From NCBI GenBank assembly GCA_014799475.1, contig JAAVHX010000036.1:1-60599 (forward strand): DNA of 60,599 nucleotides, read 5' to 3'. Below the pieces are notes generated by a model, which saw nothing but the letters and a program-made list of their open reading frames with translations, did no database searches and had not been told where the DNA came from. The stretch is from Clostridiales bacterium. GTDB taxonomy: Bacteria; Bacillota; Clostridia; Oscillospirales; Oscillospiraceae. The translations under genes and the position numbers were made by a program. Positions within the stretch are counted from its first letter, which is position 1, and each line of letters begins with the position of its first letter. This document shows, piece after piece, positions 42,098 through 50,508 of the stretch.

Positions 42098-44902
42098 CTA
42101 TGGGAAATTCCCCCAATCGTCCACTGGGACATAGGGTTCATCGGGCTGCGGGAAGGGATCCACACCGGGCTCCCACGGCTCTATGGTGGGCGTGGGGGTG
42201 GGCTCCCAGATGGGCGGGATAAAGGGCTCGTAGGACTCCACCGGCGGCCAGGTGGGCTCTTCGGATGTCCCCGGCTCGGGGGGCTCCGGAGTCTCGGGCG
42301 GTTCCTCAGTGGTGTGCGCATGGCAGTACCGGAGCTCCTCCGGGAGCAGCTCGTACCAGTTCAGCAGGGCGTCGGCGTCCCCGATCGTCAGGCCGGACTT
42401 GGCCAGCTCCCGCTCATAGTCCACCATGGTGACCGTCCTGACGCTCTCCTCCGGGCAGAACTCGCTGGCCAGGTAATAGCGCCCGGACGGCTCGCCGTTG
42501 CTCTTAAGGATGGGGCTGTCTATGCAGACCTTCACCGGCTTATGGCACTCGCAGAAGCCGGCGGGCGCGTCGGCGGCGAACAGGCGGAAGGTCTGGGCCC
42601 GGTTGCCCCGGACATCCTGCCCGCATTCGGGGGTGGCCTGCATACCACAGTCGAGACAGATGGAATAGGTGTTCAGCGTGCCGGGCACATCGAAGGCCGC
42701 GTTTTCCTTGTCCTCGTGGAGGATGGTCATCACCTTCTGCCACAGGGAGACCCCGGGGTTAAAGTGATTGTAATTGATGACCTCGCTGTTGGGATAGCCC
42801 GTCCACACAGCGGCGGTGTAGTACTTGGTGTAGCCGCAGAACCAGTAATCATACGTGTCGTTGGTGGTGCCCGTCTTGCCCGCCACGGTCTGGCCGGCGA
42901 TGCGGGCCCCGGTGCCGGTGCCCGAGGTGACCACGTTGGTGAGCATGGAGTTGATATAATAGGCCGTCTCCGGCTTGATGATAAACTCGGGCTTGGGCTT
43001 GTTGTCCACAATGGTGTTGCCGTTGGCGTCCTTGATCTCCAGCACGGTGGTGGCCTTGGTGAACTCGCCGTTCCGGGGGAAGGTGGCGTAGGCCGCCGCC
43101 ATTTCAAAGGTGGACACACCCCAGGTCAGGCCGCCCATGGACAGCGGGCTGCGGTCGATGTCCGACACGACATCGCCGTTGGCCCTCACAAAATAGGGCT
43201 CCAGGGAGGTAAAGCCGAATTTGTTCACCATATAGTCGTAGGACGCCTCGGGGGTGACCATCTCCACCACCCGCAGGGCCACGGTGTTCAGCGACACCGT
43301 CACCGCGTACTGCACCGTGGTCAGCCCCCGGTAATCGGCCGAGACGTTGAGGGGCCAGACCTTGCCGTTGAGCAGATAGGGATTGTCGTCGATCACCGAC
43401 GCGGGGGTGATGAGCCCCATATCGATGGCCGGGCCGTAGACGGACAGGGGCTTGATGGACGACCCGGGCTGGCGCGTGGTGGTCACCGGCCAGATGGAGC
43501 CCCGGTTCAGCGTCTTTTCCGCCGTGCTGCCCAGGGCCACCACGTAGCCGGTACTGTTGTCCACCACCGAGATGGCTGACATGAGCCGCTGGCCGGTGCG
43601 TGAGGACACCTGGTCCAGGTTGGAGCGGTCGTTGAACACCGTGTCCACCGCCTGCTGCGCCTCCGGGTCATAGGCCGTGATGATGGACAGGCCGCCGCTG
43701 AGCACCCGCTGCTCGCACATATCCCGGCTCATCTTGGTCTCCTCCCGGAGCAGCTCGATGGCCTCATTGATGACCTCCTCCACATACCAGGAGTAGACGC
43801 CGGACGAACTCTTCGTATCCGTATCGGCGGGGTTATCGTCATCCGGAACGGCCTGGAGATCTCGCTTGAACACCAGGGGCTGGGCGATGGCCGCGTCCCG
43901 CTCCGCCTCGGTGATATAGGCGCCGTCGGGGGAGATCTCCGGGTCGGCCATCAGCTTCAGGATGGTCTCCTGCCGGGCCTTGTTGAACTCCCGGTTGGTC
44001 CACACCGAGCCGTTGTCATAGGAATGTTCCGCCCCGCAGTACTCACACACGTCGTCCTTGCTCAGCGAATACAGCTTGCACTCCGGGTTCTGGCACTGGT
44101 AGCGCACCACGTCCACCACGCCGTAGGGCGCGTACAGGGACGGGTTATTGGTGATGCCCGCCAGACTGGCGCACTCGGCCAGGTTCAGATCCCACACGTC
44201 CTTGCCGAAGTAGAGCTTGGACGCGGCCTGGACGCCCCGGCATCTGTTGCCCAGGTAGATATAATTGAGATAGAAGGTGATAATATCCTTTTTAGTATAA
44301 TTGCTCTCCAGCTCCAGGGCCGTGAAGATCTCCAGGATCTTCCGGTTGACGGTGACATCGTTGCGCTCGGTGACGTTTTTGATGAGCTGCTGGGTGATGG
44401 TGGAGCCGCCCTGGATATTGCCGCCGGTGAACATCCGCAGCAGGCCCGACGCGGTGCGCCGCCAGTCCACCCCGTTGTGGGTGGGGAAACGCTTGTCCTC
44501 GATGGCGATGAACGCGTTGATCAGATCCTCCGGAAGCTGATTGTACTCCACCAGCTCCCGGCTCTCTGTGCCTGTCAAGGTCTGGAGTTCCACCAGCCCC
44601 CCGGTGTTCTTATCCTCATAGTAGATGACCGAGTTCTCGTTCATGGTGTAGTCTTCCAGCCTCAGGTAGGTTTGGGGCATGACCACCGTTTTGACATAGA
44701 CGACGGCATAGCAGACCATGAAGCAGCCGGTAATGACGCCGATCAGCAGCAGGGTGCCGATCACCTGGAAGAAGCGGATGATGATGGTCAGCCAAATGGG
44801 GCGGCGCCGCCGCTTGCGCCTGGAGCGGGGCTCCTGCCGGCCGCCGGACTGGGACTGCGGCTCCCGGCGCTCTGGAACTCGGTTTTGGTTCGTATCTGAC
44901 AT
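42098..44902 (-). CDS. Class A penicillin-binding protein (GT51 plus transpeptidase) with Cys4 insertion
   Basis: 934 residues. Basic N terminus, membrane helix (about 37-65), GT51 glycosyltransferase (EDKRFPTHNGVDWRRTASGL, GGSTITQQLIKN), transpeptidase with S-x-x-K (PGSSIKPLS), S-x-N (VSLNTVAL) and K-T-G (AGKTGTTND), then a Pro-rich C-terminal tail. Between the two catalytic domains is a C270-x4-C275-x10-C286-x2-C289 insertion typical of a zinc ribbon; a second cysteine group (CLDCG...CGQD...CECH) follows the transpeptidase. Polymerises and crosslinks peptidoglycan outside the membrane. Own promoter and terminator. Confidence 0.94.
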   Translation of the reverse strand: MSDTNQNRVPERREPQSQSGGRQEPRSRRKRRRRPIWLTIIIRFFQVIGTLLLIGVITGCFMVCYAVVYVKTVVMPQTYLRLEDYTMNENSVIYYEDKNTGGLVELQTLTGTESRELVEYNQLPEDLINAFIAIEDKRFPTHNGVDWRRTASGLLRMFTGGNIQGGSTITQQLIKNVTERNDVTVNRKILEIFTALELESNYTKKDIITFYLNYIYLGNRCRGVQAASKLYFGKDVWDLNLAECASLAGITNNPSLYAPYGVVDVVRYQCQNPECKLYSLSKDDVCEYCGAEHSYDNGSVWTNREFNKARQETILKLMADPEISPDGAYITEAERDAAIAQPLVFKRDLQAVPDDDNPADTDTKSSSGVYSWYVEEVINEAIELLREETKMSRDMCEQRVLSGGLSIITAYDPEAQQAVDTVFNDRSNLDQVSSRTGQRLMSAISVVDNSTGYVVALGSTAEKTLNRGSIWPVTTTRQPGSSIKPLSVYGPAIDMGLITPASVIDDNPYLLNGKVWPLNVSADYRGLTTVQYAVTVSLNTVALRVVEMVTPEASYDYMVNKFGFTSLEPYFVRANGDVVSDIDRSPLSMGGLTWGVSTFEMAAAYATFPRNGEFTKATTVLEIKDANGNTIVDNKPKPEFIIKPETAYYINSMLTNVVTSGTGTGARIAGQTVAGKTGTTNDTYDYWFCGYTKYYTAAVWTGYPNSEVINYNHFNPGVSLWQKVMTILHEDKENAAFDVPGTLNTYSICLDCGMQATPECGQDVRGNRAQTFRLFAADAPAGFCECHKPVKVCIDSPILKSNGEPSGRYYLASEFCPEESVRTVTMVDYERELAKSGLTIGDADALLNWYELLPEELRYCHAHTTEEPPETPEPPEPGTSEEPTWPPVESYEPFIPPIWEPTPTPTIEPWEPGVDPFPQPDEPYVPVDDWGNFP

Positions 44903-45013
44903 TGAGATCCCTCCGATGTAGTTCGCCGTCCCGCTCCGGCGGGACGGCCGGGTCCCTCTCTCTCGGGGCCGTCGGCCCCTGACCGCGGACGTGCTTTGTC
45001 GGCAATCGTTGGT

Positions 45014-45042
45014 ATTATACCACGGTCAAACCCATTTGTCCA
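45014..45042 (-). promoter_or_regulatory. Sigma-A promoter of the PBP gene
   Basis: Minus-strand TGGACA (45037-45042), 17-bp spacer, TATAAT (45014-45019), about 110 bp before the start codon. Confidence 0.75.
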
Positions 45043-45109
45043 CCCTAGTCAAAACGACAGGTTTCGGCCCTTCCAGTCACTGGCTTTCGTAGAAATTTTA
45101 TGTTCCCTC

Positions 45110-45138
45110 TTGCAATTTTCTCTGTCAGCCGTTACAAT
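45110..45138 (+). promoter_or_regulatory. Sigma-A promoter of the DUF1292 gene
   Basis: TTGCAA (45110-45115), 17-bp spacer, TACAAT (45133-45138), 50 bp before the start codon. Confidence 0.65.
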
Positions 45139-45188
45139 AGAGTCACAGCAGGCGGATCCGTTTGGCCGCCGGTAAGGAGGATTCCGCC

Positions 45189-45470
45189 ATGAGCGAGGAA
45201 TACGGCCCTGATTTCGTGTCGGTCACCGATGACGAGGGCAATGAATTTGAACTGGAACATCTGGGCACCCTGGAATACAGCGGCCAGGAGTATATGGCTT
45301 TCGTCCCCGCCGACATGGACGAGGATGACGAGGATTTCGGTCTGATCCTTCTCAAGGTCATCGAGCAGGATGGGGAGCAGCTGCTGGCCGACATCGACGA
45401 CGAGCGGGAGCTCAACGCCGTCTATGAAAAATTCATGGAAGAGCTGTTCGAGGACGAGGAGGACGAATAA
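45189..45470 (+). CDS. DUF1292 family protein
   Basis: 93 residues, very acidic (MSEEYGPDFVSVTDDEGNEF, then FVPADMDEDDEDFGLILLKV and a Glu/Asp-rich end). DUF1292 proteins are widespread in Firmicutes, often near ruvX/yqgF, with unknown function. The ATG at 45189 follows AAGGAGG by 8 bases; an upstream in-frame ATG (45162) precedes the ribosome site. The 6S RNA gene follows about 30 bp downstream. Confidence 0.9.
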   Translation: MSEEYGPDFVSVTDDEGNEFELEHLGTLEYSGQEYMAFVPADMDEDDEDFGLILLKVIEQDGEQLLADIDDERELNAVYEKFMEELFEDEEDE

Positions 45471-45499
45471 CCCGTCATTCGCAACGGCTCGGACGCATT

Positions 45500-45711
45500 T
45501 AATTCCCCTGCCGGGTTCTAACTACGTGACCTTGCCCTGTTAAAACCCACATTTCTAAAACGGGACGCCCCACTCGCGCGGCGGTTCGCAGACCTCCCGG
45601 CCCTCTTTGAAGGTATCTGGACGTTGGGAGCGGTAAAGCCAAGCGGAGGCGACCCACCTGCATTTTTGTGCAGGTTTTTAATGGGGCGGCACGGCCACGG
45701 CGGGGGAACCG
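45500..45711 (+). ncRNA. ssrS: 6S RNA
   Basis: A roughly 210-nt non-coding segment that folds into one long interrupted hairpin: TTCCCCTGCCG (45503-45513) pairs with CGGCGGGGGAA (45698-45708), and further in CGTG..GCCC..TTAAAACC pairs with GGTTTTTAAT..GGGGC..CACG. A small apical hairpin CCTGCA/TGCAGG is included. Length, closed stem and open centre fit the regulator that mimics an open promoter and sequesters sigma-A RNA polymerase. A terminator follows at 45721. Assigned by structure, not by a covariance search. Confidence 0.72.
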
Positions 45712-45720
45712 CCCAAACCA

Positions 45721-45752
45721 GGCGGAAGGGTTTTGCGCCCTTCCGCCTTTTT
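45721..45752 (+). terminator. Terminator after 6S RNA
   Basis: Stem GGCGGAAGGG/CCCTTCCGCC with a 7-base loop, then TTTTT. Confidence 0.85.
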
Positions 45753-45789
45753 CTGATTTGTGAATTTTTATTCTCAGAGGAATTTAGCC

Positions 45790-45818
45790 TTGCAACCGTT
45801 GTTTCGCCATGTTATAAT
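45790..45818 (+). promoter_or_regulatory. Sigma-A promoter of the PrsA-like gene
   Basis: TTGCAA (45790-45795), 17-bp spacer, TATAAT (45813-45818). Leader of about 80 nt with small GC hairpins. Confidence 0.75.
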
Positions 45819-45903
45819 ACCACGTAACGCCCTGCGGGGGTCCGTCTTTTGCGGACGCACGGCCCCGCCATCACTACACGAACACTGAGAGGATTGATAT
45901 ACC

Positions 45904-47472
45904 ATGAGCGCATCCAGAGAGAAAAAGCAGCGTCAGAACGCCGGCCCCGACCAGAAGGCCCTCAAAGCCCAGCAGGAGCGGGCGGCCCGCAAGCAGAAGA
46001 CCATCGTCTACTCCATCGTAGGCGCCGTGGCCGCGGTCCTGGTGATCGCGCTGCTGGTCTGGCGCACCGGCTTTTTCCAGGCCCGATCCGCCGCCGCCAC
46101 CGTAGGCGACGACACCCTCAGCACCGCCCAGTTTAGCTACTATTATCACAACATCCGCAGCAACTATGCCAACTCCTACACCGGCTACCTCATGGGCTTC
46201 GACAGCACCAAGAGCGACAGCGAGCAGATCTATGATTCCACCAACGGCCAGACCTACCGGGACTATTTTATCGAGCAGGCCCTCATCAACGCCCGGTTCG
46301 CCTATGCCCTGGAGCGGGAGGCGCTGAACGCCGGCCATACCGAGGCTGAGGTCAAGGACGACCTCGCCGCCGCCATCGCCAGCGCGAAGTCCGCCGCCTC
46401 CAGCAACGGGGTCAGCTACTCCGCCTATCTGCGGCTCATGTTCGGCCCTTATATGAGCACCGGCGTGTTTGAGCGGGAACTCACCCGCGCCCTGATGGCA
46501 GATCTGGTGAACGACGAAAAGTATGACGCGCTCTACGACAGCTACGCCCAGGCCGACCTGGAGGACTACTATAAGGAGAACGCCGACTCCCTGGATACCA
46601 TCGAGTACTCTTACCTCTATTTCGCCGCCCCCGATGTGGAGACCACCGATGAGAATGGCACCGCGCTGGGCGATGACGAGATCCAGAAGTTGAAGGACGA
46701 CGCCAAGGCCGAGGCCAAGGAGAAGGCCGAGGAGGCCCTGGAGGCCGTCGAGGGCGGCGCCTCCTTTGAAGCCCAGGCGGACAAGTACGAGCTGACCTCC
46801 GCCGGCAGCCACGGCGACCACGCCAAGGTGGTGGGCGTCAACAGCGTCGCCTCCGCCTACCGGGAGGATCTGCTCAAGCTGGGCAAGGACGAGTGCGGCC
46901 TGGTGGAAGTGGACGGCGGCTATTACGTCATCTCCTTCCATGACCGCTATCTGCTGGAAGAGCCCACCCGGGACGTGCGCCACATCCTGGCCCGGGCGGA
47001 GACCACCACCGATGAGAGCGGCAACGTGGTCGCCCCCACCGACGAGGCCTGGGCCGCCGCCAAGGCCAAGATGGACGAGATCCAGGCCGCCTGGGAGGCC
47101 AGCGGCAAGACCGAGGACGACTTCGCCAACCTGGCCAACGAGAAGTCCGAGGATGGAGGCTCCAACACAAACGGCGGGCTGTATGAGCGCAACTACGACG
47201 GGACCTTTGTCACCGAGTTCAACGACTGGGTGTTCGGCAGCCGCCAGCACGGCGACGTGGGCATGGTCCAGCACGAGGGTGACCCCACCGACACCCGGAC
47301 CACTCCCTACTGGGGCTACCACCTGATCTACTACGTGGGCGAGAACGAGCCCGTCTGGATGGGCACCGTCCGCAGCACCTTGGCGGATACGGCCCGCGGC
47401 GAGTGGCGGGACGGCATTTTTGCCAACTATCCCACCGCTGAGCTGGGCGGCGCCAAGTACCTGGGGAAATAA
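45904..47472 (+). CDS. Membrane-anchored peptidyl-prolyl isomerase (PrsA/SurA-like)
   Basis: 522 residues. Basic N terminus, membrane helix (about 36-57), a SurA/PrsA-N-like helical chaperone region (about 65-330, starting VGDDTLSTAQFSYYYHNIRS) and a parvulin-type region (about 360-500: RDVRHILARAETTTDE, FANLANEKSEDGGSNTNGGL, YWGYHLIYYVGE). It would fold secreted proteins at the outer face of the membrane, possibly including wall enzymes and the SLH protein. Longer than Bacillus PrsA because of acidic inserts. Not a lipoprotein: there is no lipobox. Confidence 0.88.
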   Translation: MSASREKKQRQNAGPDQKALKAQQERAARKQKTIVYSIVGAVAAVLVIALLVWRTGFFQARSAAATVGDDTLSTAQFSYYYHNIRSNYANSYTGYLMGFDSTKSDSEQIYDSTNGQTYRDYFIEQALINARFAYALEREALNAGHTEAEVKDDLAAAIASAKSAASSNGVSYSAYLRLMFGPYMSTGVFERELTRALMADLVNDEKYDALYDSYAQADLEDYYKENADSLDTIEYSYLYFAAPDVETTDENGTALGDDEIQKLKDDAKAEAKEKAEEALEAVEGGASFEAQADKYELTSAGSHGDHAKVVGVNSVASAYREDLLKLGKDECGLVEVDGGYYVISFHDRYLLEEPTRDVRHILARAETTTDESGNVVAPTDEAWAAAKAKMDEIQAAWEASGKTEDDFANLANEKSEDGGSNTNGGLYERNYDGTFVTEFNDWVFGSRQHGDVGMVQHEGDPTDTRTTPYWGYHLIYYVGENEPVWMGTVRSTLADTARGEWRDGIFANYPTAELGGAKYLGK

Positions 47473-47497
47473 AACATCTGGGGAAATAACGAACCGC

Positions 47498-47533
47498 AAA
47501 AAGGGGGCCGGGCAATTGCCCGGCCCCCTTTTT
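47498..47533 (+). terminator. Terminator after the PrsA-like gene
   Basis: Stem AAAAAGGGGGCCGGGCAA and its complement with almost no loop, ending in TTTTT; works in both directions, serving the convergent PAP2 gene too. Confidence 0.88.
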
Positions 47534-47573
47534 ATGGGGAATCTGTTCCGCACGGTTCCGATAGGCCCGGGGA

Positions 47574-48140
47574 TCATTCCGAGGCCCGCGGGCGGCTCTG
47601 GACGCGCTCCCATACGATCCTGACCACCCATGCCCCGGCAAGTCCGCACAGGGAGCCGATGACCGCCCCCACCAGCACGTCGCTGGGGAAGTGGACGCCC
47701 ACGTACAGCCGGGACAGGCCCATCACCACCGCGGCGCACACCGCCGCGATCTTCATCCACTTCTTCGGCGCGGACATACAGACCGCGATGGCAAAGGCAA
47801 AGGCGGCGTTGGTGTGGCCCGACGGAAAGCTGTTGGGGTCGTGCTCCGGCACCAGGTTGACAAAGTTTTCGATCACCAGCCACGGCCTGTCCCTCGCCAC
47901 CAGCGGCTTGATGGTGAAGTTCACCACCACCAGCCCGATGAGCATGGCGCACAGCGCCGAGAAGCCCGCCCTCCGGGTCTTCTTGAAAAACAGCATCAGT
48001 ACCCCTAACACGATAAACAGCATCCCGGTGTTGCCCAGCTGGGTGTACAGCTTCATGAACGGGTCCAGCAGGGCGCAGCGGATGTTCTGGGCGATCCACA
48101 CCAGCGCCCGCTCGTCGAATTGTTGAATGACTTCCGGCAT
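47574..48140 (-). CDS. PAP2-family lipid phosphatase
   Basis: 188 residues and about five membrane helices. The three phosphatase motifs are intact: KPLVARDRP (K-x6-RP), PSGHT and SRLYVGVHFPSD (SR-x5-H-x3-D). Such enzymes recycle undecaprenyl pyrophosphate or dephosphorylate other lipid phosphates. The ATG at 48140 (MPEVIQQFDE) follows GGGAGGG. Divergent from the glycosyltransferase genes, so a role in wall-lipid carrier recycling is reasonable. Confidence 0.9.
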   Translation of the reverse strand: MPEVIQQFDERALVWIAQNIRCALLDPFMKLYTQLGNTGMLFIVLGVLMLFFKKTRRAGFSALCAMLIGLVVVNFTIKPLVARDRPWLVIENFVNLVPEHDPNSFPSGHTNAAFAFAIAVCMSAPKKWMKIAAVCAAVVMGLSRLYVGVHFPSDVLVGAVIGSLCGLAGAWVVRIVWERVQSRPRASE

Positions 48141-48157
48141 TGTTGTCCCTCCCCGCC

Positions 48158-48186
48158 TTGACCCGTGGGTCAAAGCTATGTATAAT
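48158..48186 (+). promoter_or_regulatory. Sigma-A promoter of the glycosyltransferase pair
   Basis: TTGACC (48158-48163), 17-bp spacer, TATAAT (48181-48186), about 67 bp before the start. Confidence 0.75.
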
Positions 48187-48252
48187 AGATAGGTATGCTC
48201 TGTGATTTTACCCCATTCCCTGCCATCTGGCAAGCCCCTTTGGGAGGTCAAT

Positions 48253-50508
48253 ATGAAAGTCATCCATCTCATCAGCGGCGGCGACACCGGCGGCGCCAAG
48301 ACCCACGTCCACACCCTGCTGCAAGGTCTGAACCAGCACATCCAGGCGGACATGGTGTGCTTCACCGACGGGCTCTTCGTCCAGGAGGCCCGGGCGCTGG
48401 GCATCCGGGTAGACGTGATCGCCGGGGGCAATCCCCTGGCCGCGCTGAAGCCCCTGCGGGAGCAAATCGCCCAGGAGGGCTACGACATCATCCACTGCCA
48501 CGGCGCCCGGGGCAACCTGATGGGGGCGCTGCTGATGCGCTCCACCGGCCTGCCCGTGGTCACCACCGTCCACTCGGATCCCAAGATCGACTACATGGGC
48601 CGTCCCCTGTCCGCCCTCACCTTCGGCACCCTCAATAAATGGGCCCTGCGCCGCATCCCCTACCACATCGGCGTGTCCGGCCCCATGGTGGAGCTGCTCA
48701 TCAAGCGGGGCTACGATCCCCAGCAGATTTTTGACATCCGCAACGGCCTGGACTTCTCCAACCCCACCTCCCCCCTCACCCGGCGGGAGTACCTGGACAG
48801 CCTGAGGCTGGACTGGCCGGACGACGCGGTCATCGCGGGCATCGCCGCCCGTTTGAACCCGGTGAAGGACATCGGCACCCTGCTGCGGGGCTTTGCCGCC
48901 GCCCGCAGAGAACAGCCCCGCCTGCGCCTCATCATCGCCGGGGACGGCGAGGAGGGCCCCGCCCTCAAGAAGCTGGCCCAGGAGCTGGGGGTGGAGGACG
49001 CGGTGTGCTTCGCCGGATGGGTGTCGGACACCGCCAGCTTCTATCACGCCATCGACATCAACACCCTCACCTCCCTGTCCGAGGGCTTCCCCTATTCCCT
49101 GCCCGAAGGGGCCCGGTTCGCCCTGCCCACAGTGGCCACCGAGGTGGGCGGCGTGCCCTCCCTCATCCGGCACGACGTCACCGGCCTGCTGTTCCAGCCC
49201 CGGGATCACAAAACCCTGAGCCGCTATCTGTCCGCCCTCGCCGCTGACCCCGCGCTGCGCCGCCGCCTGGGGGACAAGCTGCTGGAGGAGGGCCGGGCGG
49301 AATACTCCATTGAGAACACCGTCCAGACCCAGTTGGACATCTACGCCTCCATCCTCCGCCGTGAGGCCCGGAAAAGCCGCAAACGGGACGGCGTGGTGGT
49401 GTGCGGGGCCTATGGCCGGGGCAATGCCGGGGACGAGGCCATCCTGAAAGCGGTGGTGGCCGAGCTGCGCGCCATCGACCCGGATATGCCCCTATGGGTC
49501 TTGACCCGCAAGCCAAAGCTGACCAGGCTCCGCCACCATGTGGGGGCCAGCTATACCTTCAACCCCCTCACCTTCCTGCAGCGGATCCGAAAAAGCGTCC
49601 TGTACCTCAACGGGGGCGGCTCCCTGATCCAGGACGTGACCAGCCACCGCTCTTTGTGGTTTTACCTGTTCACCCTGTCCGCCGCCCGGCGGCGCGGGTG
49701 CAGAGTCATGATGTACGGCTGCGGCATCGGCCCCATCATCCACGCCGGCAACCGCCGCCGGGCCGGCCGGATCATCGACCGCTCGGTGGACGTCATCACC
49801 CTGCGGGACAGCTCCTCCCGGGAGGAGCTGCGCGCCCTGGGCGTCACCCACCCCCAGGTGATCCTGGCCGCCGACCCCGCCGTCACCCTGCCCGCCGCCC
49901 TGCCGGCGGAGGCGGACGCCCTGCTGGAGCAGCACGGCCTCCACCCCCGGGACGGGGAAACATACCTGGGCGTCACCGTCCGGCCCTGGCCGGGCTTTGA
50001 GGAGAAGATCCCCTCCTTCGCCGCCGCCGTGGATCACGCCTATGAGGCGTACGGCCTCATCCCCGTGTTCATCCCCATCGAGGGCAGGCCGGACGACGCC
50101 GCCGCCCAAAAGGTGGCCGCCCTGCTGAAAAAGGCCCCCGCCCATCTTCTGCCCGCCTGCCCCACCACCGAGCTTGCCATCGCGCTGTACGCCCGGATGG
50201 ACGTGGCGCTGTCCATGCGGCTCCACGCGCTCATCTTCGCCGCCGCCGGCGGGGTGCCCCTGGTGGGGGTGGTATACGACCCCAAGGTGAGCTCCTTCCT
50301 GGACGACGCCGGGCAGGATCTGTACACCCAGCTGGACCAGCTCACCCCGGAGCTGCTGTGCTCCCTGGTGGATGCCGCCGCCGCCCGCCGCCACGACCGC
50401 ACCGCCCTGGACGAAAAGACCGCCCGCCTCATCCGGCTGGAGCGGGCAAACCAGGAGGCCGCCGCCAAGCTGCTGGCCGATCCTACGCAAGCCGGAGGTA
50501 GATCATGA
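48253..50508 (+). CDS. GT4 glycosyltransferase - CsaB pyruvyltransferase fusion
   Basis: 751 residues. Residues 1 to about 375 are a GT-B family 4 glycosyltransferase (MKVIHLISGGDTGGAKTHVH, VHSDPKIDYMG, IAARLNPVKDIGTLLRGFA, SLSEGFPYSLPEG with the E-x7-E area). From about 379 to 740 is a CsaB/polysaccharide pyruvyl transferase domain (VVCGAYGRGNAGDEAILKAV, YLNGGGSLIQDVTS, GCGIGPI, then MRLHALIFAAAGGVPLVGV). CsaB adds ketal pyruvate to the secondary wall polymer that SLH domains bind. The ATG at 48253 follows GGGAGG. The next gene overlaps by 4 bp. CsaB is usually a separate protein. Confidence 0.9.
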   Translation: MKVIHLISGGDTGGAKTHVHTLLQGLNQHIQADMVCFTDGLFVQEARALGIRVDVIAGGNPLAALKPLREQIAQEGYDIIHCHGARGNLMGALLMRSTGLPVVTTVHSDPKIDYMGRPLSALTFGTLNKWALRRIPYHIGVSGPMVELLIKRGYDPQQIFDIRNGLDFSNPTSPLTRREYLDSLRLDWPDDAVIAGIAARLNPVKDIGTLLRGFAAARREQPRLRLIIAGDGEEGPALKKLAQELGVEDAVCFAGWVSDTASFYHAIDINTLTSLSEGFPYSLPEGARFALPTVATEVGGVPSLIRHDVTGLLFQPRDHKTLSRYLSALAADPALRRRLGDKLLEEGRAEYSIENTVQTQLDIYASILRREARKSRKRDGVVVCGAYGRGNAGDEAILKAVVAELRAIDPDMPLWVLTRKPKLTRLRHHVGASYTFNPLTFLQRIRKSVLYLNGGGSLIQDVTSHRSLWFYLFTLSAARRRGCRVMMYGCGIGPIIHAGNRRRAGRIIDRSVDVITLRDSSSREELRALGVTHPQVILAADPAVTLPAALPAEADALLEQHGLHPRDGETYLGVTVRPWPGFEEKIPSFAAAVDHAYEAYGLIPVFIPIEGRPDDAAAQKVAALLKKAPAHLLPACPTTELAIALYARMDVALSMRLHALIFAAAGGVPLVGVVYDPKVSSFLDDAGQDLYTQLDQLTPELLCSLVDAAAARRHDRTALDEKTARLIRLERANQEAAAKLLADPTQAGGRS

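Noticed and set aside
45603-45827. A 67-codon plus-strand frame in the 6S region
   Set aside because: It spans the 6S 3' half, the terminator and the next promoter, so it cannot be a gene.
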